Of a stretch of 64,000 nt of DNA, positions 8,284-17,054 are shown one piece after another. The notes below the pieces were generated by a model. It saw only the letters and a list, made by a program, of their open reading frames with translations, was not told the DNA's origin and searched no databases. Numbering within the stretch: position 1 is the first letter of the stretch; each line of letters begins with the position of its first letter. This DNA comes from an uncultured SAR86 cluster bacterium (GTDB lineage Bacteria; Pseudomonadota; Gammaproteobacteria; Magnimaribacterales; D2472): positions 124,001 through 188,000 of the forward strand of contig CACLBJ010000001.1 in assembly GCA_902605165.1 (NCBI GenBank). Reading direction: 5' to 3'. Position numbers and translations under genes: made by a program.

Positions 8284-9746
8284 TTAATCATCTCAATGGC
8301 ATCTAAGAAAACATGAGCCTTTTGAAGACACTCATACCATTCATTCTCAGGTATTGAGTCAGCTACAATCCCTGCTCCAGCTCCAACATGAATTTTATTA
8401 TTTTTAATGACTGCAGTCCTGATAGCTATTGCTGTATCAATGTCTCCATCCCAAGATATGTGACCAATTGCTCCTCCATATATTCCTCTTGAGCTAGGCT
8501 CTAATTCATTAATAATTTCCATGGCTCTTATTTTTGGCGCTCCAGATAAAGTTCCAGCTGGTAGAGCAGATTTTAAAACATCAATGAAGCTTAGATCTTC
8601 TTTTTTACTACCTTCTACATTAGAAACAATATGCATAACATGGGAATATTTTTCTATAACCATTTTTTCAGTTACTTTTACTGTTCCCATTTTGGAAATC
8701 TTTCCAACATCGTTTCTTCCTAAGTCAATTAACATAAGATGCTCAGCTAATTCCTTGGGGTCCGCAAGAAGATCTTTTGCATTTTTTTCATCTTCAATCT
8801 CATTTGAACCTCTTTTTCTTGTTCCTGCTATTGGTCTAAGGGTAATTTGATCACCTTGTAACCTTACTAAGATCTCTGGAGATGCTCCTACTACTTGGCA
8901 AATTTCAAAGTTCATAAAATACATATAGGGTGATGGGTTTAAAAATCTTAGTGCCTGATATAAATCAAATGGCTCTTTAGTGAATTCCTTTGAAAAGTCT
9001 TGAGCTAAAACAGCTTGCATTACATCACCATCAACAATGTAGTCTTTTGCTCTAGATACAGCTTTTAAGAAATCTGTTTTAGAGAAATTTGAATCAAAAA
9101 CTTCGGCTGATGACTTAAATGAGAAATCTTTTGGTTCAAAATTAATTTCTTTTTTGAGCTCATCCTCAATGTTGGCAATCTCTTTAATTGATTGATTGTA
9201 TGATCCAGTTTCTAAAAAAGTATTAACTATTATTTTTATTTTGTTGTTAAAGTTATCAAAAACAACTAATTTTTCTGCCTTCACAAGGAAAATATCTGGC
9301 ATATTCTCGTCAAATTTTGATGACTTTTCTTTCAGGCTTTCAATCCTTTTCTCTGCATATTTAGAACTTTCGTATGCAAAGAAGCCGACATAGCCACCAA
9401 AGAATCTAGGCAGATTATCAAATTTTGCACAGTTATAACCTCCGATTTTATCTTTTATCAGATCTAATGGGTTTTCAGAGCGAAAAGAGGTTTGCTGATT
9501 ATTTTCAAAGCAAATAACTTCATTTCCAGAAATCTTATAGAAATCATGACAGTCGAGCCCAATAATTGAGTATTGAGCCCACTTGTTTCCTCCCTCGACT
9601 GATTCTAGAAGAAAAGAGTTTTTTGTACCCTGAAAAGTATTAAAAACAGACAGTGGAGATGAATTTGTGAGAGATATTTCTTTGACAATTGGTATTACGT
9701 TAAAGCCTCTATCTTGTAGAGTATTGAATTCTTCCTTTGTAATCAT
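8280..9746 (-). CDS. trpE: anthranilate synthase component I TrpE
   Basis: A 488-residue chorismate-utilising enzyme. The C-terminal catalytic half is clear: LRFLNPSPYMYFMNF, GASPEILVRL, LRPIAGTRKRGSNE, EHLMLIDLGRNDVG, ALPAGTLSGAPKIRAMEI and GGAIGHISWDGD. The N-terminal half carries LLESVEGGNKWAQYSIIG with the LLES element of the tryptophan feedback site. It converts chorismate plus ammonia (from TrpG) to anthranilate. The gene follows the DUF192 gene with a 4-nt overlap and starts the trpE-G-D-C block. No leader peptide with Trp codons or attenuator hairpin lies ahead of it, because the upstream gene overlaps. Confidence 0.97.
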   Translation of the reverse strand: MITKEEFNTLQDRGFNVIPIVKEISLTNSSPLSVFNTFQGTKNSFLLESVEGGNKWAQYSIIGLDCHDFYKISGNEVICFENNQQTSFRSENPLDLIKDKIGGYNCAKFDNLPRFFGGYVGFFAYESSKYAEKRIESLKEKSSKFDENMPDIFLVKAEKLVVFDNFNNKIKIIVNTFLETGSYNQSIKEIANIEDELKKEINFEPKDFSFKSSAEVFDSNFSKTDFLKAVSRAKDYIVDGDVMQAVLAQDFSKEFTKEPFDLYQALRFLNPSPYMYFMNFEICQVVGASPEILVRLQGDQITLRPIAGTRKRGSNEIEDEKNAKDLLADPKELAEHLMLIDLGRNDVGKISKMGTVKVTEKMVIEKYSHVMHIVSNVEGSKKEDLSFIDVLKSALPAGTLSGAPKIRAMEIINELEPSSRGIYGGAIGHISWDGDIDTAIAIRTAVIKNNKIHVGAGAGIVADSIPENEWYECLQKAHVFLDAIEMIK

Positions 9747-10180
9747 TTTATTTCTGAGCTTAAAAGAGTGTCACCACGATCAATTTCTTTTTCTTTAAAC
9801 CAACCCCTGTTGACCTCTAAAGCATATTTAACTTTATCAGTTGAACATACTGATAATGTAGAAAATGGATAAAGGTCATAAATGTCTGAAATAACTCCCT
9901 CTTCTTTAATAAAAGCAATGCTTAGGGGTATAGAAGTATTTTTCATCCACATGCATTGTATTTCTTCTTTATCCCAGATGAATAACATACCAAAATCTTC
10001 CTCAATATTTTCTCTATACATCAAGCCTTTCTTACGTTTTAAATAATTATCAGCAATCTCCATATGGGATAAAAGCTTTTCTATATTTACTTCTTTTGAA
10101 GCTAGTGCTTCAGTATTGAAAAAAATCAGTATTACAATGCTAAGAAGCCAGCTTTCTAAATAAGGAGATTGTTTCTTCAT
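9743..10180 (-). CDS. secreted or periplasmic DUF192 family protein
   Basis: A 145-residue protein with a hydrophobic N-terminus (residues about 11-27, ending NTEALAS) that looks like a signal peptide. The mature part has [36 protein letters not shown] and [12 protein letters not shown], the DUF192 hallmarks. The biochemical role of DUF192 proteins is not established. ATG at 10180 lies inside the end of rpe, giving an unusual 41-nt overlap with no obvious Shine-Dalgarno; a later start would remove the signal peptide. In pseudomonads the gene between rpe and trpE is gph, so this gene occupies that slot instead. Confidence 0.78.
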   Translation of the reverse strand: MKKQSPYLESWLLSIVILIFFNTEALASKEVNIEKLLSHMEIADNYLKRKKGLMYRENIEEDFGMLFIWDKEEIQCMWMKNTSIPLSIAFIKEEGVISDIYDLYPFSTLSVCSTDKVKYALEVNRGWFKEKEIDRGDTLLSSEIK

Positions 10181-10802
10181 AATTATTGCTGTTAAAAATA
10201 GCTGAGCCAGCTACAAATGTATCTGCTCCTGCGCTATATGCTGATGCAATAGTATCCTTATTAATGCCACCATCAATTTCTAATTTAATGTCTTTACCGG
10301 ATGAATCAATCATTTTCCTTACTTTTTCAACCTTTTTAAGTGATGACTCAATAAAAGACTGTCCCCCAAATCCAGGATTAACACTCATGATTAAGACTAG
10401 ATCTAAATCTTCTAATACATCTTCTAATACGTTTACTTGAGTTGCAGGGTTAAGCACTAGCCCAGCCTTGCAATCTCTATCTTTTATTGCTGATACTGAC
10501 CTATGAACATGTTTTGAAGCCTCGGGATGAAAGCTTACAAGTGAAGCACCTGCATCAATAAAATCGTGAGCAAGCCTATCTACGGGATCAATCATTAGAT
10601 GAACATCTATAAAAGCATCAATACCGAAGTCGCGCAAACTTTTGCAGACCATTGGGCCAATGGTTAGATTTGGCACGTAATGATTATCCATAACATCAAA
10701 ATGCACCCAGTCAGCACCTGCATTTAGTACCTCTTCAACCTCTTCACCCAGCCTTGCAAAATCTGCAGACAAGATTGATGGCGCAATAATTATTTCACTC
10801 AT
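10140..10802 (-). CDS. rpe: ribulose-phosphate 3-epimerase
   Basis: A 220-residue TIM-barrel enzyme of usual length with [16 protein letters not shown], the metal and acid motif [29 protein letters not shown] and [11 protein letters not shown]. It interconverts ribulose 5-phosphate and xylulose 5-phosphate in the pentose phosphate pathway, which feeds erythrose 4-phosphate and PRPP to aromatic and tryptophan synthesis. It lies 3 nt behind murU and overlaps the DUF192 gene by 41 nt. Linkage of rpe to trp genes is known in pseudomonads, so the context is conventional apart from the missing gph. Confidence 0.97.
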   Translation of the reverse strand: MSEIIIAPSILSADFARLGEEVEEVLNAGADWVHFDVMDNHYVPNLTIGPMVCKSLRDFGIDAFIDVHLMIDPVDRLAHDFIDAGASLVSFHPEASKHVHRSVSAIKDRDCKAGLVLNPATQVNVLEDVLEDLDLVLIMSVNPGFGGQSFIESSLKKVEKVRKMIDSSGKDIKLEIDGGINKDTIASAYSAGADTFVAGSAIFNSNNYEETISLFRKLAS

Positions 10803-10805
10803 TTG

Positions 10806-11477
10806 TCAATTTTCTTCCCTTATTATTTTGTTAGCAAGCTCTAGTCTATCTTTTGTTCCAACATCTAACCAGATATCTGAGTAAATTTCCCCAGTTACTT
10901 TCCCCTCCTTGATTTGAGGCAAAACAATACTTGACCAACTATCAAATGGAAAATTATTCTTATTAACCTTTGACAAGACATCCGTATTCAATAGAGAGAT
11001 GCCCGACCATGTAAGTTTATTCATATCGTCACAAAATACTTTCCCATCTGGCCCGATATTAAAGTCACCGTCTTTATTATGATCAGGATTCTCTATACCC
11101 ACCAAATGAATACATTCAGTTTCTCTATTAAGTTTAGATAAATCAAAAACATGAAAAATATCTGCGTTGATGATTAATATAGTTCCATCTCCCAATTGAT
11201 CTTTGGCATTGACAAGAGCGCCGCCAGTTCCATATGGATGAGGTTCTTCAACTAAAGTGATTTTATGATCTATATAATTTTTTATTAAATGTTCCTTGAT
11301 CTTGTCTCCGTGATGCGAGACATTGATTATGATTTCATCAAAATCATTTAATAGAACATTTTTAATATTTCTATCAAGCAGGGTCTCATTTCCAATTTTT
11401 AAAAGTGGTTTAGGGGTTTCCTTAGTTAATGGCATCATCCTCTTGCCATAACCTGCTGCAAGAATCATGCATTTCAT
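10806..11477 (-). CDS. murU: N-acetylmuramate-1-phosphate uridylyltransferase MurU-like
   Basis: A 223-residue sugar nucleotidyltransferase. It begins MKCMILAAGYGKRMMPLT with the G-x-G-x-R nucleotide motif and ETPKPLLKIG, has NVSHHGDKI, EEPHPYGTGGALVNA and the metal-binding IINADIF, and ends with IWLDVGTKDRLELANKII. MurU makes UDP-MurNAc from MurNAc-1-phosphate and UTP in the cell-wall recycling route that bypasses fosfomycin-sensitive MurA. The assignment rests on pairing with an amgK-like kinase (4-nt overlap) and on closeness to lptD-surA, as in Pseudomonas. A general glucose- or mannose-1-phosphate transferase remains possible. Confidence 0.8.
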   Translation of the reverse strand: MKCMILAAGYGKRMMPLTKETPKPLLKIGNETLLDRNIKNVLLNDFDEIIINVSHHGDKIKEHLIKNYIDHKITLVEEPHPYGTGGALVNAKDQLGDGTILIINADIFHVFDLSKLNRETECIHLVGIENPDHNKDGDFNIGPDGKVFCDDMNKLTWSGISLLNTDVLSKVNKNNFPFDSWSSIVLPQIKEGKVTGEIYSDIWLDVGTKDRLELANKIIREEN

Positions 11478-12427
11478 AATACCGCTAACCTTTCAGTTAA
11501 TTTATTTTTAACTTTGTCTTCAAAGAAAGATTTTGAATTATGATTATCTGGTATCAAGATTGTAAGATTTGAAAGGATATTCGGTAAATCTTTTAATCTG
11601 AAGTCTCGTCCTTCATCACAATAAAGATTTGCTAATGTTCCTAAGATTCTCATATTTCTCTGAATTCCAGACCATCTAAAAAACTCAAAAAGATCATCTT
11701 CTGATAAGGAAATATCTGACTGATTAAGAAAATATTTAAGATTTTTTTCAATGACCGATCTATCAAAATTCATATAGTGGTCTAATAAGATACCAGCGAT
11801 ATCAATTCCGATTGGTGCAATGCACATATCTTGAAAATCTATGACATTTACTTCTTTGTGCTTATCTAGAATAAGGTTCCTTCGCTCAAAATCAAAATGA
11901 CAGTTATTTTTTGGGCATTCTTGTAAACTATCCAATGAATTCATTATTAGATCATTTACAGATTCATCAACAGAAATATCTAAAAATCTTTCACAAAATA
12001 TATATTTAAATTTATGCATTTGATCTTTCAGTTCGCTCGCACTTAGATGCACAAGTCCTTTAATGTCTGCCTTATGCATGTTCACTAATAGATCAATACT
12101 TTTATTTGTAAGAAGTTCCCTGTTTTGGTCATTCATCACTGAAATTAGGTCATCTTCTCCAAGATCATCTTGTATTGTTACGCCTATTAATGGGTGATGA
12201 GAAATTATTTTAGGGGCATTGATATCATGCGCATCCAATTGTTCAGCCACTGAAATGAAACTTTCGTGATCACCAAGATTTGGATTTAAATAGCATAAAA
12301 CAAAGGACTCTTTGTCACGAGAAACTCTCCAATAAGATCTTCCACTCGCTTCGTCTTTGAGGGGAGTTAAAGAATCAAAACTTAAATCACACTTTTTGGC
12401 TATTTCTCGTATTTGTGTTTCTTTCAA
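11474..12427 (-). CDS. amgK: N-acetylmuramate/N-acetylglucosamine anomeric kinase AmgK-like
   Basis: A 317-residue aminoglycoside-phosphotransferase-fold kinase. The N-lobe has DEASGRSYWRVSRDKESFVL; the catalytic loop reads NCHFDFERRNLIL (H-x-D-x4-N) and the metal-binding Asp is in VNVIDFQDM. AmgK phosphorylates the anomeric carbon of MurNAc and GlcNAc, and the product goes to MurU. The 4-nt overlap with murU and the nearby lptD cluster support this over a generic phosphotransferase. Its ATG directly abuts the stop of the upstream dehydrogenase gene (12427/12428), so it is part of the long minus-strand run. Confidence 0.82.
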   Translation of the reverse strand: MKETQIREIAKKCDLSFDSLTPLKDEASGRSYWRVSRDKESFVLCYLNPNLGDHESFISVAEQLDAHDINAPKIISHHPLIGVTIQDDLGEDDLISVMNDQNRELLTNKSIDLLVNMHKADIKGLVHLSASELKDQMHKFKYIFCERFLDISVDESVNDLIMNSLDSLQECPKNNCHFDFERRNLILDKHKEVNVIDFQDMCIAPIGIDIAGILLDHYMNFDRSVIEKNLKYFLNQSDISLSEDDLFEFFRWSGIQRNMRILGTLANLYCDEGRDFRLKDLPNILSNLTILIPDNHNSKSFFEDKVKNKLTERLAVL

Positions 12428-13285
12428 TTAACTATTCTTTACGTCTTCCGGAAGTGGAGTATCATCAGGTACAAAAAAATCTGGCATAAGCTCATTAAAA
12501 GGAACAGATGCATATTTAGAGAAATCTTTAACTCCTGCTTCATGAAGAACAACATCATCAATGCAGAAGTTTCCAGTAAACTCTTTTGAATCTTTAATTA
12601 AGATTTCGTAAGCTGCATCAGCCATAATTTCAGGAGTTCTTGAAAGGCGCATTATTTCATCGCCTCCAAGATGATTTTGAACCGCTGCTGTTGCAATAGC
12701 TGTTCTTGGCCATATAGCATTAACCGCAACTCCTCTATCTTTAAACTCTTCAGCCATACCTAGAACACACATGCTCATATTATATTTCGCCATAGTGTAT
12801 GCAGTATGACCAGCAAACCATTTTGCTGACATATCAAGTGGTGGTGATAAATTCAATATATGTGGATTTTCTGCTTTTAAAAGATGTGGAAGACAGTATC
12901 GACTAACCATATAAGTTCCTCTGCCATTAATTTGATGCATTAAGTCATATCGCTTCATTTCTGTATCCATCGTGTTTGTAAGCTGGATTGCTGATGCATT
13001 GTTGATGCATATATCGATACCACCAAAGTGCTCAACTGTTTGATTCACAACTTCTCTGACATTGTCTTCGTCTCTAATATCACAAATTAGAGGTAAGGCT
13101 TCTCCTCCAGCTTTTGCAATTTCTTCCGCAGCAGTATAAATAGTTCCTGGAAGTTTTGGATGTGGGTCCGCAGTTTTTGCTGCAAGAGCAAGTTTTGCTC
13201 CATCTTGAGCGGCTTTTTTTGCTATCGCCAGCCCAATTCCTCGGCTCCCACCAGATACAAATATTACTTTATCTTTTAGGCTCAT
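12428..13285 (-). CDS. HSDL2-type short-chain dehydrogenase/reductase
   Basis: A 285-residue classical SDR, taking ATG at 13285 because GGAG lies just upstream and the Rossmann start MSLKDKVIFVSGGSRGIG follows; a longer in-frame start at 13372 would overlap the preceding gene. It has the nucleotide motif GGSRGIG, INNASAI, an NLSPP segment at the catalytic Ser position and YTMAKYNMS with the Y-x3-K pair. The insert ADPHPKLPGTIYTAAEEI is typical of hydroxysteroid dehydrogenase-like protein 2 relatives. Such enzymes are linked to fatty-acid or steroid-like hydroxyacyl substrates, but the substrate here is unknown. It lies 11 nt behind another SDR gene and directly ahead of amgK. Confidence 0.85.
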   Translation of the reverse strand: MSLKDKVIFVSGGSRGIGLAIAKKAAQDGAKLALAAKTADPHPKLPGTIYTAAEEIAKAGGEALPLICDIRDEDNVREVVNQTVEHFGGIDICINNASAIQLTNTMDTEMKRYDLMHQINGRGTYMVSRYCLPHLLKAENPHILNLSPPLDMSAKWFAGHTAYTMAKYNMSMCVLGMAEEFKDRGVAVNAIWPRTAIATAAVQNHLGGDEIMRLSRTPEIMADAAYEILIKDSKEFTGNFCIDDVVLHEAGVKDFSKYASVPFNELMPDFFVPDDTPLPEDVKNS

Positions 13286-13296
13286 AATTTCTCCTA

Positions 13297-14037
13297 TTAA
13301 AATTTTTCCATATATGGTCTTAGATCCATTTCTTGAGTCCAAGCTGAAGGATGCTGCACATGAATATTCCAATATGCTTCAGCAATTTCCTTAGGTTGTA
13401 AGATACCATCTTTTTCTTTCAAGGCGTAAGTATCTGGGAAATTTTCCTTTATAAATGGAGTATCTATAGCACCATCAATAATAAAATGGGCAACATGAAT
13501 ACCTTGCGGGCCAAGTTCTCTTGCCATACTTTGAGAAAGAGACCTTAATGCAAACTTTGCTCCAGAAAATGCAGAAAATCCTGCACCACCTCTTATAGAT
13601 GCAGTGGCACCAGTGAAGAATATGGACCCATGCCCTCTTTTTTTCATATATTTTGCAGCCTCTCTTCCAGTTAAGAATCCTGCAAATGCTGCCATCTCCC
13701 AAACTTTTTTGTAAACTCGTGCAGTAGTATCTTCAATTGGAAAAAAAACATTTGCGCCAGGATTAAATACTACGACATCAATTGGAGCAATATTCTCTTC
13801 AACCTCTTGAAATAGTTTCGCTATTGCATCCTCGTCTCTGGCATCAACACCAAACGGGGTTGCTTGATTACCATCTTGTTTAATGCCATTAGCTAATTCT
13901 TCTAATTCAGAAAAATTTCTTTCTCTTCTAACAGGGCATGCGTGGTATCCCATTTCAGCAAACTTTCGAGTAATTGCCGACCCGGTAGATACTCCCGCAC
14001 CAATTATGATGGCAGAAAATTTTGAATAATCTCTCAT
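13297..14037 (-). CDS. short-chain dehydrogenase-like protein with Tyr-to-Phe change
   Basis: A 246-residue SDR-fold protein. The nucleotide-binding turn IGAGVSTGSAITRKFAE is at residues 11-27 and VVFNPGAN stands where NNAG is usual. At the active site FFTGATASIRGG is followed by FSAFSGAKFALR, where the Lys of Y-x3-K is kept but the catalytic Tyr is Phe. The same F-x3-K arrangement occurs in a recognisable SDR subgroup, so it is probably not a sequencing error. It may work by altered chemistry or be non-catalytic. It is the first gene of the eleven-gene minus-strand run and faces the palindromic site at 14052-14099. Confidence 0.8.
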   Translation of the reverse strand: MRDYSKFSAIIIGAGVSTGSAITRKFAEMGYHACPVRRERNFSELEELANGIKQDGNQATPFGVDARDEDAIAKLFQEVEENIAPIDVVVFNPGANVFFPIEDTTARVYKKVWEMAAFAGFLTGREAAKYMKKRGHGSIFFTGATASIRGGAGFSAFSGAKFALRSLSQSMARELGPQGIHVAHFIIDGAIDTPFIKENFPDTYALKEKDGILQPKEIAEAYWNIHVQHPSAWTQEMDLRPYMEKF

Positions 14038-14051
14038 TTAAAACTAATATT

Positions 14052-14099
14052 CACTATGTAAAGTTTATAACTTAGTAACTTTACCAAATATATATAGTG
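14052..14099. promoter_or_regulatory. nested inverted repeat, candidate operator between divergent genes
   Basis: GTAAAGTT at 14058-14065 and AACTTTAC at 14077-14084 are perfect inverted repeats with an 11-nt spacer. Outside them CACTAT (14052-14057) and ATAGTG (14094-14099) form a second complementary pair. The site fills most of the 64-nt gap between the SDR gene (start 14037, minus) and the DsbA-like gene (start 14102, plus). The geometry suits a dimeric repressor acting on both promoters. No regulator gene is adjacent, so the binding protein is unknown. Confidence 0.5.
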
Positions 14100-14101
14100 T
14101 T

Positions 14102-14704
14102 ATGAAAGTAGATTTTATTTTTGATTTTGCAAGTCCAAATGCTTACTGTTGCCATAAGGTCATTCCTGAAATAGAGAATAGAACTGATATTAAATTTAAT
14201 TATATTCACTGTCTTCTTGGTGGTATTTTTAAGCTAACCAATAATCAAGCACCGATGATCCAATTCTCCGAAATTAAAAATAAGCTTGATTATGAAGGAA
14301 TTGAGATGGAAAGGTTTATGCAAAAACATAGCCTAGATAAGTTCAAAATGAACTCAAATTTCCCAATTACAACTGTAAGCCTTCAAAGAGGCGCTTTGGT
14401 TGCAGAGAAAATGGATTTTGTCGAAGAATATAGAGATAAGGTTTTGCAAGCAATGTGGGAAGACGACATTAACTTGGGTGATCAAGAGATTCTAATGAAC
14501 TTTATACAAGAGTTTGATATTGATCATGATCATTTTTTTAATGAGATTACCTCAGAAGATATAAAGCAACAATTATTTGATAATACCAACATGGCTGTTG
14601 AAAGAGGTTCTTTTGGAGTTCCAACTTTTTTTGTTAATGATCAAATTTTCTTTGGAAAAGATAAGCTTGTTGAGATTGAGGAATATTTATCAACTTTAAA
14701 ATAA
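14102..14704 (+). CDS. DsbA-family 2-hydroxychromene-2-carboxylate isomerase-like protein
   Basis: A 200-residue thioredoxin-fold protein of the HCCA isomerase / kappa-class GST type. It starts MKVDFIFDFASPNAYCCHKV, where DF-x-SPNAY is the family signature with the catalytic Ser, and ends with FGVPTFFVNDQIFFGKDKL, containing the cis-Pro loop GVPTF. Family members use glutathione to isomerise aromatic-ring cleavage products, but many close relatives have no proven substrate. It lacks a signal peptide, so it is cytoplasmic. It is divergent from the SDR operon across a shared palindromic site and is followed 31 nt later by lptD. Confidence 0.82.
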   Translation: MKVDFIFDFASPNAYCCHKVIPEIENRTDIKFNYIHCLLGGIFKLTNNQAPMIQFSEIKNKLDYEGIEMERFMQKHSLDKFKMNSNFPITTVSLQRGALVAEKMDFVEEYRDKVLQAMWEDDINLGDQEILMNFIQEFDIDHDHFFNEITSEDIKQQLFDNTNMAVERGSFGVPTFFVNDQIFFGKDKLVEIEEYLSTLK

Positions 14705-14735
14705 ACTTTTTTATCAAAATCTTTTCAATATAAGT

Positions 14736-17054
14736 ATGCCCCTTCAAAGATTAGTTCTTGTTTCATTTATTCTTTCTAGTTTTATAGAAGCTAATGAAGA
14801 AATACGGAAAAGTTTTTTTGAAGAAAGTGAGCATCTTTCTCAATGTACTTTTTACTATCCAATTCTCTCGGATCAAGAAAAAATGGATATTGAATCAGAA
14901 AGAACTTTTATTTCAAAAGAATCAATATTTTTAGAAAAGGATGTTGTACTTAAGTTTGATGGAGGCCTCTTCACTTCATCTTCAGCTGACCTAAAAGAAA
15001 ATAGTAATTTAATTAATTTTAATAACAATGCAGATATTTTTCTTAATGACCTGTACCTACGAGCACAAAGAGGTGAATTTGATAGAAGTAATAATACTTT
15101 TGAGCTTTATGCCGGAAACTCTTATTGGAAAAAACCTAATATATTTATCAGCTTTGAAACGGCGAAAGGAGCCAATGATTCCGTAACTTTCACGAATGCG
15201 TCTCTATCATCATGTGCGGACACCTCTTCAGGTTGGGCATTAAAGGCAGAGCAAATAGAGATTAATGATGATATTGGAAAAGGTTTTGCAAAAAAAATAA
15301 GATTAGAAGTTTTTGATAAAACTGTTTTCAGATTTCCATATCTACCTGTCTATTTATCTGAAGATTTAGAGAATAATCCAAAAAGGCACTCAAGATTCCT
15401 TGATCCATCTATATCGTATTCCTCTGATGGTTTTGATTTTACATTGCCATATAAAAAAATATTATCTGATAACTCTGACCTTATTTTTGGTCCTAGAACA
15501 ATTGCAAAACGCGGAAATGGATTTGAGTTCCAGCTAAACTCAGCTAAAGATCAGAATATTTTTAGGGCTAACCTTATTTATTTGAATAGTGATAAAGAGT
15601 TTGATAAAAGATACCCGAGCCATAAAAATATTGGAGACCAAAGATGGGGATATGAAATAAAAAGTTCTTCAGATCTTCAATTTGGGATATTAAACGTTAA
15701 TTGGTCCGATTTTTCAGATGTTCATTTTTTTAGAGATGTCCCAGGTGAATCAGTAAATTTAAATTTTCAAAGGGAAGAATATTTTGAACAATCTATATCT
15801 TTTCAAGGAAATCTTAAAAAACTATCTTATGAGATAGGATCGATGGGATTTGAGTCATCAAATCCAATACTTACAAATGGTTATGTTAAAAAGCCTTTTA
15901 TTAATCTTGAATATGAAAATAATCTCAGGAATCTTAAATTTGAATCATCTCTTAATTTTGCAGAGTTTTCTGCTGGAACTCTTCATGACTATGTTGGGTA
16001 CCAAGTTCATGAAGGAAAATACTTGTTGCTTATTGAAAACCCGCCTGAAGGCTCAAGACTTTTTATGAATAACTCATTAAAAACAGAAAGTAGATATAAA
16101 AACTTTGATATAGAGGCTTCGATTGGAATAAAGTCAATTAGCTATGATCTTAAAAATACCGAAAATACCACTAACGATATAAATGTTCCAAATATTCGTA
16201 TAAGAATCTCTAAAGATCTCTTCAAAACTTCTGACGACGTAGTTTCATTCTTAACTCCAATATATACATTTGGATACGCTAAAACAGAAGATCAGTCTGA
16301 TAATCCTATTTTTGATTCAGCTTTGATCCCTCGGGGTGTTAATACTTTTATGAATAAGCAGTTCTCTGGTTATGATCGGATAGCAGATGAGAAGTTTCAT
16401 GCTATTGGGTTTAAGTACACAAGGTTTGAGGATAGTCTCGAGAAAATTAACTTTACAGTAAAAAAGAAGTTCTACTTCAAAGATAGAGAAGTTTATCTAA
16501 ATAATCCTTTTGAAAACAAAAATGATACTGGGCCAATTGCATCATCTTTTTCATGGAATCCCTTGAAAGAAATAAAATTTAATTCATATCTGAATTACTC
16601 TGATGAACAATCAAAAATAAATAACCTTGGATTAGAAGTGCTTTATACAAATGAAAAAATCAATATTGGGATAGGCCAGAAATTTAGGAGAATAAATTCA
16701 TCTCTGCAAGATAATCTGGACTTAACCGAATTCTTTTTTGATGTTCCATTAGAAAGCGGTTATTCAATATTTGCATTAGGTCAAAGAGACAATGAAACTG
16801 ATAAGTTTATTGAAGCAAGGTTGGGTCTAGGCTATGAAAACTGCTGTTTTGCTGCATCTTTAACAGCATCAAAGAGAACGTTAATTCGATTCAATGATAT
16901 TAATATTTCAAATAATATGTTTTTAAATGAGCTATGGGACAATATAATAGAAACAGAAAATAAAAGTCGTATTAATATCTCTTTTCAGTTAAAGGGATTT
17001 AATAGCACAAAAAGAGGTTTTAAGAGATATATACAAAACTCAATTCTTAACTAA
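14736..17054 (+). CDS. lptD: LPS-assembly outer-membrane protein LptD
   Basis: A 772-residue protein with a signal peptide (residues about 1-19, PLQRLVLVSFILSSFIEA), an N-terminal OstA-like jellyroll and a long C-terminal beta-barrel rich in alternating hydrophobic strands. The cysteines expected for the two LptD disulfides are present: C37 in LSQCTFYYP, one near 160 in SLSSCADTS, and the adjacent pair near 702-703 in YENCCFAAS. LptD with LptE inserts lipopolysaccharide into the outer leaflet. surA, which chaperones barrel proteins such as LptD, starts immediately after the stop. The gene confirms a Gram-negative, LPS-bearing cell. Confidence 0.95.
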   Translation: MPLQRLVLVSFILSSFIEANEEIRKSFFEESEHLSQCTFYYPILSDQEKMDIESERTFISKESIFLEKDVVLKFDGGLFTSSSADLKENSNLINFNNNADIFLNDLYLRAQRGEFDRSNNTFELYAGNSYWKKPNIFISFETAKGANDSVTFTNASLSSCADTSSGWALKAEQIEINDDIGKGFAKKIRLEVFDKTVFRFPYLPVYLSEDLENNPKRHSRFLDPSISYSSDGFDFTLPYKKILSDNSDLIFGPRTIAKRGNGFEFQLNSAKDQNIFRANLIYLNSDKEFDKRYPSHKNIGDQRWGYEIKSSSDLQFGILNVNWSDFSDVHFFRDVPGESVNLNFQREEYFEQSISFQGNLKKLSYEIGSMGFESSNPILTNGYVKKPFINLEYENNLRNLKFESSLNFAEFSAGTLHDYVGYQVHEGKYLLLIENPPEGSRLFMNNSLKTESRYKNFDIEASIGIKSISYDLKNTENTTNDINVPNIRIRISKDLFKTSDDVVSFLTPIYTFGYAKTEDQSDNPIFDSALIPRGVNTFMNKQFSGYDRIADEKFHAIGFKYTRFEDSLEKINFTVKKKFYFKDREVYLNNPFENKNDTGPIASSFSWNPLKEIKFNSYLNYSDEQSKINNLGLEVLYTNEKINIGIGQKFRRINSSLQDNLDLTEFFFDVPLESGYSIFALGQRDNETDKFIEARLGLGYENCCFAASLTASKRTLIRFNDINISNNMFLNELWDNIIETENKSRINISFQLKGFNSTKRGFKRYIQNSILN

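Noticed and set aside
9740-9800. Trp attenuator or leader peptide before trpE
   Set aside because: The DUF192 coding region overlaps trpE by 4 nt, and no short frame with clustered Trp codons or competing hairpins is present.
12428-13372. Longer start for the HSDL2-type SDR
   Set aside because: The extra 29 residues have no family similarity, overlap the upstream SDR gene, and the internal ATG at 13285 has its own SD.
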